Positions 36,911 to 45,442 of a stretch of 64,000 nt of DNA are shown piece after piece (the stretch's first letter is position 1; the number at the start of each line of letters is the position of its first letter). The translations under genes and the position numbers were made by a program. This DNA comes from Clostridia bacterium (GTDB taxonomy: Bacteria > Bacillota > Clostridia > UBA1381). A model generated the notes under the pieces. The model was not told the origin of the DNA. It saw nothing but the letters and a program-made list of their open reading frames with translations, and ran no database searches. The stretch is taken from contig JAFSXU010000033.1 of the NCBI GenBank assembly GCA_017443895.1, forward strand, positions 1 through 64,000, written 5' to 3'.

Positions 36911-37549
36911 ATGAGAATAGCGTTTATAAATGAAAACAGTCAAGGGGCAAAAAACGGACTATTAGTAGGAGTATTAAAAAAGGTGGCAGAGCCTTTAGGA
37001 CATCAGGTTGATAATTACGGAGTATATTCACCTGAAGATAAGGCACAAATAACTTATGTTCAGGTTGGAATACTGGCTGCAATACTGTTAAATTCGGGAG
37101 CGGCAGATTTTGTTGTTACCGGCTGTGGTACGGGCGAGGGCGCAATGATTGCATGTAATGCATTCCCGGGTGTATTCTGCGGTCATATTGTAGATCCTAC
37201 AGATGCATTTCAGTTTACTCAGATAAATAACGGAAACTGCGTATCTCTTCCGTTCTTAAAAGGCTGGGGCTGGGGAGCCGAGCTTAATTTACAGTATGTA
37301 TTTGAGAAGCTGTTTATTGAGCCATGGGGTGCAGGATATCCGCAGGAAAGAGCAGCAGTGGAACAGAAGAATGCAGGAATATTGACCGATGTTAAAAAGG
37401 CAACACAGCGTGATTTGTTAGATGTTTTACCGAGACTTGACGAAGAGCTTTTAAAGGGAGCTATCGCAGGCGAAAAATTTGAAGAGCTGTTTTTTGCAAA
37501 TGCAAAGGACGAAAAAATCAAAGACTATATAAGAGCATTAAAGGCATAA
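36911..37549 (+). CDS. dhuI: RpiB/LacAB-family isomerase, DhuI-like
   Basis: A 212-residue sugar isomerase. It starts MRIAFINENSQGAKN and carries the RpiB-type active-site cysteine in GCGTGEGAMI (Cys72). It then has the longer C-terminal tail that marks the DhuI subgroup rather than ribose-5-phosphate isomerase (FLKGWGWGAELNLQYVFEKL, GYPQERAAVEQKNAGIL). Streptococcal DhuI isomerises the open-chain 4-deoxy-5-keto uronate made after GH88 action, replacing KduI. The neighbours (GH88 downstream, SDR upstream) are the expected partners. AAAGGAG precedes the ATG. Confidence 0.85.
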   Translation: MRIAFINENSQGAKNGLLVGVLKKVAEPLGHQVDNYGVYSPEDKAQITYVQVGILAAILLNSGAADFVVTGCGTGEGAMIACNAFPGVFCGHIVDPTDAFQFTQINNGNCVSLPFLKGWGWGAELNLQYVFEKLFIEPWGAGYPQERAAVEQKNAGILTDVKKATQRDLLDVLPRLDEELLKGAIAGEKFEELFFANAKDEKIKDYIRALKA

Positions 37550-37569
37550 ATAAACGGAGAATTTATACT

Positions 37570-38718
37570 ATGAAAGAATTAAATTTAAATCAGAAGGATC
37601 GGGAGTGGGTAGACTCCACTTGGCAGAAATTTTGCGAAAAAATGGAGGTTTCCGCAAAAAGAAATGCGGATAATATACCGTACTCCGTAACCAAGGACGG
37701 CAAGTTTGATACCCGCGGAATTGATGAGCCGAATTGGTGGACAAACGGCGTGTGGCCGGCTCTTATGTGGCTTATGTATGTGGGTACAGATAATGAAATG
37801 TATAAGGAAATTGCTCAAAATGCAGAGGACAAGCTCGACAGAGCGCTTGAATATCCCGAAAAGTTAAGTCATGATGTTTCTTTCCTCTGGAATATATCAT
37901 CAGGAGTTAATTACCGCCTTACAGGAAATATTAAGTCAAAACGCAGATGGAGTATTGCCGCTGCCCTGATGGCAGGACGGTATAATACCGAAGGTGGATT
38001 TATACGGGCTTGGGAAGCTGCTCCGACGGAGAGCAGAGCAGGATATACAATAATCGACTGTCTTATGAATATTCCCATTCTTTACCGTGCGGCAAAAGAA
38101 CTGGGTGAGCCTCAATATGAATATATTGCAAAGCATCAAGCCGATAAGACGATAGAGGATCACCTGCGTGGTGACGGAAGTGTAGTACATATTGCAGACC
38201 ATGACTTGCTTGACGGTCATGTGATACGCACTCTTGGCGGACAGGGCTACGGAGTAGGCTCATCATGGTCAAGAGGACAGGCGTGGGGCATATACGGCTT
38301 TATGCTTTCCTACATATATACCGGTGAGGAAAAATATCTAAATGCGGCAAAGCAGATCGCTCACTATTTTATAGCATCTGTTTGTGATGACTATTTGCCA
38401 AAATGTGATTTCAGATCACCAAAAGAGCCTGTAATATACGATTCTACGGCAGGTGCAATAGCCGTTTGCGGACTCATAGAAATAGCAAGAGTTGTTCCTG
38501 AATATGAAAAATCGCTCTACTTAAATGCGGCAATGAATATTTTAAAGGCAATGGAAGCGAAATTCTGTAACTGGGATAAGGAAAAAGACGGAATTTTGCA
38601 TTTTGGCACAGAGCTCTATGGAGAGAAAAGTACCCACAATATATTCATCATATACGGTGACCTTTTCTTTGCCGAGGCTTTGCTAAAGCTAAAAAATGTG
38701 GATTTTCTTTTATGGTAA
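37570..38718 (+). CDS. ugl: Unsaturated glucuronyl hydrolase, GH88
   Basis: A 382-residue cytoplasmic (alpha/alpha)6-barrel hydrolase removing the 4,5-unsaturated uronic acid from lyase products by hydration of the vinyl ether. Visible landmarks are Asp102 in HDVSFLW, Asp163 in TIIDCLMNIP (the pair matching the catalytic aspartates of characterised GH88 enzymes), the WWTNGVWP substrate wall and SSWSRGQAWG. The length is normal for the family. It supplies substrate to the DhuI-like isomerase upstream. With no sulfatase in the island, a non-sulfated substrate such as hyaluronan, heparosan or a similar glucuronan is plausible. Confidence 0.92.
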   Translation: MKELNLNQKDREWVDSTWQKFCEKMEVSAKRNADNIPYSVTKDGKFDTRGIDEPNWWTNGVWPALMWLMYVGTDNEMYKEIAQNAEDKLDRALEYPEKLSHDVSFLWNISSGVNYRLTGNIKSKRRWSIAAALMAGRYNTEGGFIRAWEAAPTESRAGYTIIDCLMNIPILYRAAKELGEPQYEYIAKHQADKTIEDHLRGDGSVVHIADHDLLDGHVIRTLGGQGYGVGSSWSRGQAWGIYGFMLSYIYTGEEKYLNAAKQIAHYFIASVCDDYLPKCDFRSPKEPVIYDSTAGAIAVCGLIEIARVVPEYEKSLYLNAAMNILKAMEAKFCNWDKEKDGILHFGTELYGEKSTHNIFIIYGDLFFAEALLKLKNVDFLLW

Positions 38719-38748
38719 TGTTCATTTTATATTGAATGGGGTAGTTTT

Positions 38749-39921
38749 ATGAAAAAATTGAATGTAGCTATTATCGGTACCGGATTTATGGGAAGAGCTC
38801 ACAGTAACGCATGGTCACAGTTGGGTAAATTTTTTTCTATTCCTTTTGAAATATGTCTCAAATGCGTCGCAGGGCGTGACGAAAACAAAACCCGTGAATT
38901 TGCAAAAAGGTGGGGATACGAGGAATATACTACAGATTGGCACACACTTTTGGGGCGGTATGATGTTGACATCATTTGCATACTGACGCCGGCGGCAGAG
39001 CATAAAGAAATGGCGATTGCTGCTATGCGGGCAGGAAAGCATGTTGTGTGTGAGAAGCCGTGCGCACTTACATGGCAGGAATGTGAGGAAATGGCGCAAG
39101 AAGCCCGTAAGGCAGGAGTAGTTACTTATTTAAACCATAATTATCGCAGAGTCCCGGCGGTAGCACTGGCAAAGAAAATGATAGAGGAGGGCAGACTGGG
39201 CACAATTTATCATTGGAAGGGTGCATATTTGCAGGAGTGGGCTATAGATGCGAATATTCCTTTCAAATGGCAGTTTGATAAGGAAATAGCAGGAGGCGGT
39301 ACGATATATGACTTGTCCTCACATGCAGTGGATCTTGCAAGATTTTTGGTAGGTGAACCGAAGTTTGTTATGGCAATGACAAAAACCTTTATAACCGAGA
39401 GACCAAACCGTAAAAGCAATATTGCGACACATTTGCCTCAATCAAATACGGAGGATGATAAGAAAATGATTCCTGTTACGGTTGACGATGCGTCTTTTAT
39501 GATTCTTGAATTTGAGAATGGAGCACTTGGCAATATTGATTCTACAAGATTTGCCACAGGTCGCAAAAACTGTAACACTTTTGAGGTATATGGCAGTAAG
39601 GGTGCGCTGTGCTTTAATTTTGAGCGTATGAATGAGCTGGAATTTTATGATAACAGTGTGCCGTCCTGTGGTAACGGATACAAGAAAATTCTGGTAACAG
39701 GAGCAGGGTACCCATATTCGGGTGCTTGGTGGCCGGCAGGTCATTCCATAGGTTATGAGCACCCATTTGTTCATGCGTTTTATGATTTTGTCAAGGCGAT
39801 TGAAAATCATTCTACGGTAACTCCGAATTTTGAGGATGGTGTTAAGATTATAAAGGTGTTGCAGGCGGCACAGAAATCCGATAAGGAGAAAAGATGTGTA
39901 AGCCTTGAAGAGAAAATCTGA
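38749..39921 (+). CDS. Gfo/Idh/MocA-family oxidoreductase
   Basis: A 390-residue dinucleotide-dependent oxidoreductase. The Rossmann start is VAIIGTGFMGRAHSNAW, followed by ILTPAAEHKEMAIAAMRAGK and the family motif EKPCALT, which holds the conserved lysine. The C-terminal half is the alpha/beta substrate domain (GGGTIYDLSSHAVDLARFLV). Members oxidise or reduce hydroxyl groups of sugars and inositols; the substrate cannot be told from sequence. It is 30 bp after GH88 in the same direction, so it probably processes a sugar released from the polysaccharide, perhaps the non-uronate residue. Confidence 0.85.
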   Translation: MKKLNVAIIGTGFMGRAHSNAWSQLGKFFSIPFEICLKCVAGRDENKTREFAKRWGYEEYTTDWHTLLGRYDVDIICILTPAAEHKEMAIAAMRAGKHVVCEKPCALTWQECEEMAQEARKAGVVTYLNHNYRRVPAVALAKKMIEEGRLGTIYHWKGAYLQEWAIDANIPFKWQFDKEIAGGGTIYDLSSHAVDLARFLVGEPKFVMAMTKTFITERPNRKSNIATHLPQSNTEDDKKMIPVTVDDASFMILEFENGALGNIDSTRFATGRKNCNTFEVYGSKGALCFNFERMNELEFYDNSVPSCGNGYKKILVTGAGYPYSGAWWPAGHSIGYEHPFVHAFYDFVKAIENHSTVTPNFEDGVKIIKVLQAAQKSDKEKRCVSLEEKI

Positions 39922-39957
39922 TGTAGAATATTCATTTAGTATCGGAGGAGGAAGTTT

Positions 39958-40305
39958 ATGGAAAGAGAACTGGATATTCTTGAAACAAATCAGGAAGGGT
40001 ATGCCCGTGTAGTAGAATTTGAAACATGGGTTGCCGCAAACATTAACTATGCACCAAGGTATGATGAGAAAAATTTTTTTCAGCTTGAACGGCATACAAA
40101 AACCGACGAGGTATTTATTTTAACCGATGGAGAAGCAACTCTTGTCATAGGAAAAGATTTAGAGCGTGTGCCTATGGATAGGGGCAAAATGTATAATGTT
40201 AAAAAGAATGTATGGCATCATATTTTTCTTAGCAAAGATGCAAAAGTCATTGTAATTGAAAATTCCGATACAGACAATGCTAATACGCAGTATTGGAACA
40301 TATAA
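39958..40305 (+). CDS. Small cupin-domain protein
   Basis: A 115-residue single-cupin protein. Motif 1 is ERHTKTDEVFILTDGEATLV with a histidine and glutamate placed as metal ligands; motif 2 is GKMYNVKKNVWHHIF. It is the size of KdgF, the cupin that opens unsaturated monouronates in pectin and alginate pathways, but I cannot show it belongs to that family. As the last gene of the uronate operon it may fill the ring-opening or mutarotase step; that is inference. GGAGGAGG precedes the ATG. Confidence 0.7.
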   Translation: MERELDILETNQEGYARVVEFETWVAANINYAPRYDEKNFFQLERHTKTDEVFILTDGEATLVIGKDLERVPMDRGKMYNVKKNVWHHIFLSKDAKVIVIENSDTDNANTQYWNI

Positions 40306-40310
40306 AAACA

Positions 40311-40357
40311 TAACTTCAGTCTTGAACTGTCATAGTTTGGGCTGAAGTTATTTTTTA
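40311..40357 (+). terminator. Terminator of the uronate operon
   Basis: TAACTTCAG (40311-40319) pairs with CTGAAGTTA (40342-40350), followed by six T residues. It closes the operon 6 bp after the cupin stop. In 40358-40462 I see AT-rich sequence with a 15-base match to 1524-1538 but no gene. Confidence 0.75.
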
Positions 40358-40462
40358 CCGATTCACAAGCGTAAAATGGGCAGATTTTTATAAAATTGCG
40401 AACATAAGCAAGATTTTTAAAGAAAACATAAAAATTTAATGGTAAGATGAACTTGATAAAAG

Positions 40463-41275
40463 TTAATTGTTTTTTCTGTATTGCAAAGGAGACATACCAA
40501 AATATTGGGAGAAGAGCTTAACAAAATACGACAAGCTTTCAAAGCCTGTTTTTGATGCGATTTCGGACATTGAAAGGTCTGAGCTTTTTATCATTTCAGA
40601 CGCCTTTTTAATCCGCAGGTTGTTTATATATGATATTACGGTATAGCCTGTCGTGGTTTTAAACAGGCGTGTCAAATGACTGACGCTTACATAGCAATTT
40701 TGTGCTATATATTCAAGAGTAAGCTTTTCGTTATAGTGGGCGTTTATAAAATCAATAACCCTGATAATTGTAGTGTTGCAGTTGTGCAGAGTTGAGGTTT
40801 GTTCATGGGAAAACCGTGAAACATCAATTATCCATTTTGTAACAAGGGAACGAATCGACTCGCTGCGCATAAAGGCATCATGCTCAATGTCAGAGATTAT
40901 CATATTCATGAGCCTGTTTAGCTGATCTTGCTGTTGGGCACTTAAAGAAAACACCGTTCCGTTGCTAAAGGGCGCGGCAAGATCGGGAGCCTCATGCTCT
41001 AATAACTGTTTTTTTACACACACAATAAACCGGGTATAGGGTGCATTGTCGGGCGAGAATGCACGGTGCATATTCTCACCGTCTATGAGTGCGAGGGAAC
41101 CGCTGTTTATGGGGTATATCTTATCATTTATATATATATGCCGAGAGCCTTTTACAAGATAGTATATTTCATATTCATCATGGAAATGCGCAGTATGCAT
41201 ATTGTAATAAAATGAATCGTCAGTATTATAAAAAATACGCAGTCCTTTACCGATATACTCGCCCATACTACTCAC
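40463..41275 (-). CDS. AraC-family regulator with cupin sensor, divergent from flavoenzyme operon
   Basis: A 270-residue regulator. The N-terminal cupin half is HFHDEYEIYYLVKGSRHIYI and GSLALIDGENMHRAF. Residues ~165-265 form the AraC double helix-turn-helix (LTLEYIAQNCYVSVSHLTRL; MSEIASKTGFESLSYFVKLF) with the tail FGMSPLQYRK. It is transcribed away from the OYE-like gene across an 84-bp gap, so it is the likely local regulator of the operon at 41360-48496 and of itself. The sensor histidines suggest a small polar ligand such as a sugar. Confidence 0.87.
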   Translation of the reverse strand: MSSMGEYIGKGLRIFYNTDDSFYYNMHTAHFHDEYEIYYLVKGSRHIYINDKIYPINSGSLALIDGENMHRAFSPDNAPYTRFIVCVKKQLLEHEAPDLAAPFSNGTVFSLSAQQQDQLNRLMNMIISDIEHDAFMRSESIRSLVTKWIIDVSRFSHEQTSTLHNCNTTIIRVIDFINAHYNEKLTLEYIAQNCYVSVSHLTRLFKTTTGYTVISYINNLRIKKASEMIKSSDLSMSEIASKTGFESLSYFVKLFSQYFGMSPLQYRKNN

Positions 41276-41359
41276 CTTTCAAGCTTCAATATGAATATAC
41301 AATACCACAGAAAACAAAAAAAGTAAATATATTTTATAAACAATAAAGGAGATGACACG

Positions 41360-42706
41360 ATGGCAAATGAATTTTCGGTATTTAATTTCAAGTCAAAAGA
41401 CGAGTTACTGAAAAAAATGAACGAGCTGGATATTAAGCTTCCATTTGAAAGTAACACCGAAGTGTTAAAAAAAGAGCAAGTTATAGGCGATAAAACCGTA
41501 AAAAATTCAATGGTAATACTGCCAATGGAGGGCTGTGACAGCAACATAGACGGCTCGCCTACGAAGCTTGTGTACAGAAGGTACGAGCGCTTTGCAAAGG
41601 GCGGAAGTGGAGTTTTATGGATGGAGGCATGTGCGGTATGCAAGGGTGGCAGGGCAAACCCACGCCAAATGCATATAAATCGTGAAAATGTAGGCGAATT
41701 CAAGAAGCTTACCGACCATATCAGAAAAAGCGCAGATGGCAGTGTCTATCTTGTTGCACAGCTTACACATTCGGGGCGATATGCAAGGCCCGACAACGAT
41801 ATGGGTGCGGTTATTGCATATAAAAATGCGCATCTTGACAGGTTTTTACCAAACAATGTGCATATAATCACTGATGAAGAGGCAAAAGAGCTTGAAGGAG
41901 AGTATGTCAGGGCGGCAATGCTGGCAAAAGAGGCAGGCTTTGATGCGGTGGATGTCAAATGCTGTCACAGGTATCTGTTAAGTGAGTTTTTATCGGCGTA
42001 TAACAGGGACGGAGAATACGGCGGAAGCTTTGAAAACAGGACAAGGCTGTTTTTTGACATTATAAGGCGTATAAAGGAAAGCTGTGACATTGACATTGCA
42101 GTAAGGCTCGGTGCTTATGATGAGATACCGTACCCTGACGGTTTCGGGGTTGACATAGATGATTTCAGGCAGGTAAACCTTGATGAAACAAAGAAAATAG
42201 TTCGGATTTTGAGGGATTTAGGCGTGAAAATGATAAATGTTACGGGTGGTAACCCGTACTATAACCCTCATGTAAACAGGCCATATGATGTTGGCCCGTA
42301 CAGACCGCCTGTGCATCAGTTAAATTATGTTTATAAGCTCTTAAATGCGGCAAGAGAACTAAAACAGGAGGTGCCTGAGATGACAATTGTAGCTACAGGC
42401 TTTAGCTGGCTCCGTGAATACGGAGCAAACATAGCCGCAGGCTGTATAAAAAACGGCTGGTTTGATATGGCTGGGTTTGGCAGACAGGCATTTGCGTATC
42501 CTGATTTTGCAAGCGATATTATAAAAGACGGCACAATGTACAGAAACAAATGCTGTGTTGCGTGCAGTAAATGTACGGTTATGATGCGTGACGGTATGGT
42601 TACGGGTTGTTCGGTAAGGGACAGTGAGGTATACTTACCAATATATAATCAGGGCAGAAACGGAAAACAGTCAGCAATAAGCAATGAAATAAGAGAAAAC
42701 TTATAA
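41360..42706 (+). CDS. Old yellow enzyme-family flavin oxidoreductase with Cys cluster
   Basis: A 448-residue TIM-barrel flavoenzyme of the OYE/2,4-dienoyl-CoA reductase type. Visible features are VAQLTHSGRYARP (FMN-side loop), DAVDVKCCHRYLLSEFLSAY with the barrel histidine ~203, the phosphate region VATGFSW, and a cysteine set CCVACSKC (398-405) plus Cys417, matching the [4Fe-4S] ligands of that subgroup. It stops there: the usual C-terminal FAD/NAD domain is missing, so a separate reductant is needed. The FAD protein at 43475 could provide it. GGAGATG precedes ATG 41360. The substrate is unknown; reduction of a C=C bond conjugated to a carbonyl is the family chemistry. Confidence 0.85.
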   Translation: MANEFSVFNFKSKDELLKKMNELDIKLPFESNTEVLKKEQVIGDKTVKNSMVILPMEGCDSNIDGSPTKLVYRRYERFAKGGSGVLWMEACAVCKGGRANPRQMHINRENVGEFKKLTDHIRKSADGSVYLVAQLTHSGRYARPDNDMGAVIAYKNAHLDRFLPNNVHIITDEEAKELEGEYVRAAMLAKEAGFDAVDVKCCHRYLLSEFLSAYNRDGEYGGSFENRTRLFFDIIRRIKESCDIDIAVRLGAYDEIPYPDGFGVDIDDFRQVNLDETKKIVRILRDLGVKMINVTGGNPYYNPHVNRPYDVGPYRPPVHQLNYVYKLLNAARELKQEVPEMTIVATGFSWLREYGANIAAGCIKNGWFDMAGFGRQAFAYPDFASDIIKDGTMYRNKCCVACSKCTVMMRDGMVTGCSVRDSEVYLPIYNQGRNGKQSAISNEIRENL

Positions 42707-42724
42707 TCAAGGAGGTATATGGAA

Positions 42725-43462
42725 ATGAAAACAGCTATTGTAACAGGGTGTAACGGTGGCATAGGCTTTGAAACGGTGAAGAAATTTTTATCAAATGACT
42801 GGGCTGTTGTCGGAATGGATATTGCCGATACGGCAAAGGAAGAATTTGAAAATTTTGTGTATGTTAAGGGTAATCTTTCAAAAAGTCAGGACAGAAAAAG
42901 CCTTGTAGACAAGGCGGTAAAAGAGTTTGGACATCTTGATGCGCTTGTAAATGTGGCAGGTGTTGCGCCAAAGGTAAGAGCTGATATTCTTGAAATGACA
43001 GAGGAAAGCTATGATTTTGTAATGGACATAAACACAAAGGGAACGCTGTTTTTAACACAGCTTGTGGCAAAGCAGATGCTCTCACAGCGTGAGGGCAATC
43101 GGATATGCGGATACATAGTAAATATATCGTCAATGTCTGCATATACAAGCTCAACAAGCCGCGGTGAATACTGTATTTCAAAGGCGGGCGTATCCATGGT
43201 AACAAAGCTGTTTGCCGACAGACTTGCAAACGAGGGGATTATGGTAAATGAAATCCGACCGGGAATAATCAGAACAGGAATGACCGCAACGGTAAAGGAA
43301 AAGTATGATAATTTGATTGACGGAGGACTCTTGCCGATAAAACGCTGGGGCGAGCCTTCGGATATTGCATCGGCGGTATATGTTCTGTGTTCGGGCGAGC
43401 TCCCGTATGTTGTCGGTCAGTCGATAGATGTTGACGGGGGATTTCATATACAAAGACTGTAA
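42725..43462 (+). CDS. Short-chain dehydrogenase/reductase
   Basis: A 245-residue classical SDR with TGCNGGIG nucleotide site (7-14), NVAGVAP, NISSMSAY and the catalytic Tyr/Lys in RGEYCISKAG, ending QSIDVDGGFHIQ. ATG 42725 is preferred (9 bp from AAGGAGG); ATG 42719 is too close to that site. It lies between an OYE-like enzyme and a FAD flavoprotein, so it probably oxidises or reduces a hydroxyl on the same metabolite. It is clearly distinct from the gluconate-dehydrogenase-like SDR at 36090. Confidence 0.85.
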   Translation: MKTAIVTGCNGGIGFETVKKFLSNDWAVVGMDIADTAKEEFENFVYVKGNLSKSQDRKSLVDKAVKEFGHLDALVNVAGVAPKVRADILEMTEESYDFVMDINTKGTLFLTQLVAKQMLSQREGNRICGYIVNISSMSAYTSSTSRGEYCISKAGVSMVTKLFADRLANEGIMVNEIRPGIIRTGMTATVKEKYDNLIDGGLLPIKRWGEPSDIASAVYVLCSGELPYVVGQSIDVDGGFHIQRL

Positions 43463-43474
43463 CGGAGGGTAATT

Positions 43475-45442
43475 ATGAAAGCATATGACATAACAATAAG
43501 CGGATTAAGAGTTAAAACAGTAAAACTCAACACCGTGATTGTGGGAAGCGGTGCGGCGGCATTCGGTGCGGCGGACAGGCTCTATAGCTTCGGACAGAAG
43601 GATATTGCTATTGTAACGGAGGGCATAAACACAGGTACAAGCCGTAATGCAGGCTCGGACAAGCAGACATATTATAAGCTTACACTGTCAGGCGACGGTA
43701 ACGACTCCGTAATGGCAATGGCACAAAACCTGTTTGACGGCGGTGCGATGGACGGAGATATTGCGCTTTGTGAGGCGGCATTGTCGGCACAGAGCTTTTA
43801 TAGACTTGTTGAAGCGGGAGTAGAGTTCCCATGTAATGCATACGGCGAGTATGTGGGTTATAAAACAGACCATGACCCAAGACAGAGGGCGACCTCCGCA
43901 GGCCCGCTTACCTCAAAAATGATGACCGAAAAATTAGAGGAACAAGTAAAAAATAAGGACATAAAAATTTTTGATAAGCATATGGTAATCCGAGTTTTAA
44001 CAGACGGTGAAAAAGCGGTTGGAGTTCTTTGCCTTGACAAGGAACACTCCAAGGACAGGGATAAGAGGTATGTTGTATTTTTATCTACGAATGTTATTTA
44101 TGCAACAGGCGGACCTGCGGGAATATATTCAAACAGCGTATATCCTGTCGGGCACAGGGGAGCGCATGGCTGGGCATTTGAAGCAGGAGTTAAGGGTAAA
44201 AACCTTACCGAATGGCAGTATGGCATAGCGTCAATAAAATTCCGCTGGAATTTGTCGGGTACCTATCAGCAGGTTTTGCCGACTTATATTTCCACAGACC
44301 AAAACGGCAACGATGCACATGAATTTTTAGACGAATACTTTAACGACAGCCAAGCTATGCTAAATGCCATATTCCTAAAAGGCTATCAGTGGCCGTTTGA
44401 TCCGCGCAAGATTGAGAATAAGGGATCGTCGCTTATAGATGTTCTGGTTTATAACGAAATAAGTGTAAAAGGCAGACGGGTATGGCTTGATTTTCGTAAA
44501 AACCCATCAGCGCTTAAAAGCGACTTTACAAATGTGGGCAAGGTGTGTTATGAATATCTGAAAAATTCACAATCGCTTTTTGGTACACCCATTGAAAGGC
44601 TAAAACATATGAACACGCCTGCAATAGAGCTTTATCAAAAGCACGGTATTGACATTGAGCAGGAGATGCTTGAAATTGCGGTTTGCGCACAGCATAACAA
44701 CGGTGGCTTGAGTGCCGATAACAGGTGGGAGAGTAACATTTTGCATTTCTTCACGATAGGCGAGTGTTCCGGAACACACGGCGTATATAGACCGGGCGGA
44801 AGTGCCTTAAATTCAGGTCAGTGCGGTGGACTCCGTGCAACGCAGTACATCGCAGGCATATACAATTACGAGAACAGTGATGAAATATCCGATATTACAA
44901 TCTTGCAGATTAAGGAGCGTATAGAGCAGGGCGAGAAAGTGTTAAAAAACACTAATGGTGATAATCCTTGTGATATTGAAAAGCGAATTGGCGACAGAAT
45001 GAGCCGTTATGCGGCGCATATCAGAAGCTTTGAAGGCGCAAAAACGGTTTATGAGGCGGCAAAAGCCGAGTATGAAAAGTTTTGGGATAATGTGGCGGTT
45101 AAAAATGCATTTGAGTTGTGCCGTGCATTTTCAGACTATGAGCTTTTAATTACACAGCAGGCTGTAAGCTATTCGATTATGGATTATATAAAGCAGGGCG
45201 GAATAAGCCGTGGCTCATACTTAATAGCAGACACCGACACAGCTCTTACCGATTATGTTACCTGCAAGGTGGAAACAGAAGTACCGCCTTGTTCAAAAGT
45301 TCAGGAAACTGAATTTAAAGACGGGGAAATGAAATGTACGTGGCGCGAGGTGCGCCCGATTCCCAAAACAGATAATTGGTTTGAAAATGTATGGAATGAC
45401 TATCTTAAAGGCAAACATTTAGAAAAAAGCGAGGTTAAATAA
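43475..45442 (+). CDS. FAD-dependent oxidoreductase, fumarate reductase/SdhA-like
   Basis: A 655-residue flavoprotein. The FAD-binding start VIVGSGAAAFGAADRLYSFG (22-41) is followed by the GTSRNAGSDKQTYY loop, YATGGPAGIYSNSVYPVGHR and GGLSADNRW. It ends its core with GTHGVYRPGGSALNSGQCGG, the layout of the fumarate reductase/L-aspartate oxidase superfamily. There is no signal peptide, so it is cytoplasmic. Its stop overlaps the next ATG by one base (TAATG). It may pass electrons to or from the OYE-like enzyme; partner and substrate are not known. Confidence 0.82.
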   Translation: MKAYDITISGLRVKTVKLNTVIVGSGAAAFGAADRLYSFGQKDIAIVTEGINTGTSRNAGSDKQTYYKLTLSGDGNDSVMAMAQNLFDGGAMDGDIALCEAALSAQSFYRLVEAGVEFPCNAYGEYVGYKTDHDPRQRATSAGPLTSKMMTEKLEEQVKNKDIKIFDKHMVIRVLTDGEKAVGVLCLDKEHSKDRDKRYVVFLSTNVIYATGGPAGIYSNSVYPVGHRGAHGWAFEAGVKGKNLTEWQYGIASIKFRWNLSGTYQQVLPTYISTDQNGNDAHEFLDEYFNDSQAMLNAIFLKGYQWPFDPRKIENKGSSLIDVLVYNEISVKGRRVWLDFRKNPSALKSDFTNVGKVCYEYLKNSQSLFGTPIERLKHMNTPAIELYQKHGIDIEQEMLEIAVCAQHNNGGLSADNRWESNILHFFTIGECSGTHGVYRPGGSALNSGQCGGLRATQYIAGIYNYENSDEISDITILQIKERIEQGEKVLKNTNGDNPCDIEKRIGDRMSRYAAHIRSFEGAKTVYEAAKAEYEKFWDNVAVKNAFELCRAFSDYELLITQQAVSYSIMDYIKQGGISRGSYLIADTDTALTDYVTCKVETEVPPCSKVQETEFKDGEMKCTWREVRPIPKTDNWFENVWNDYLKGKHLEKSEVK

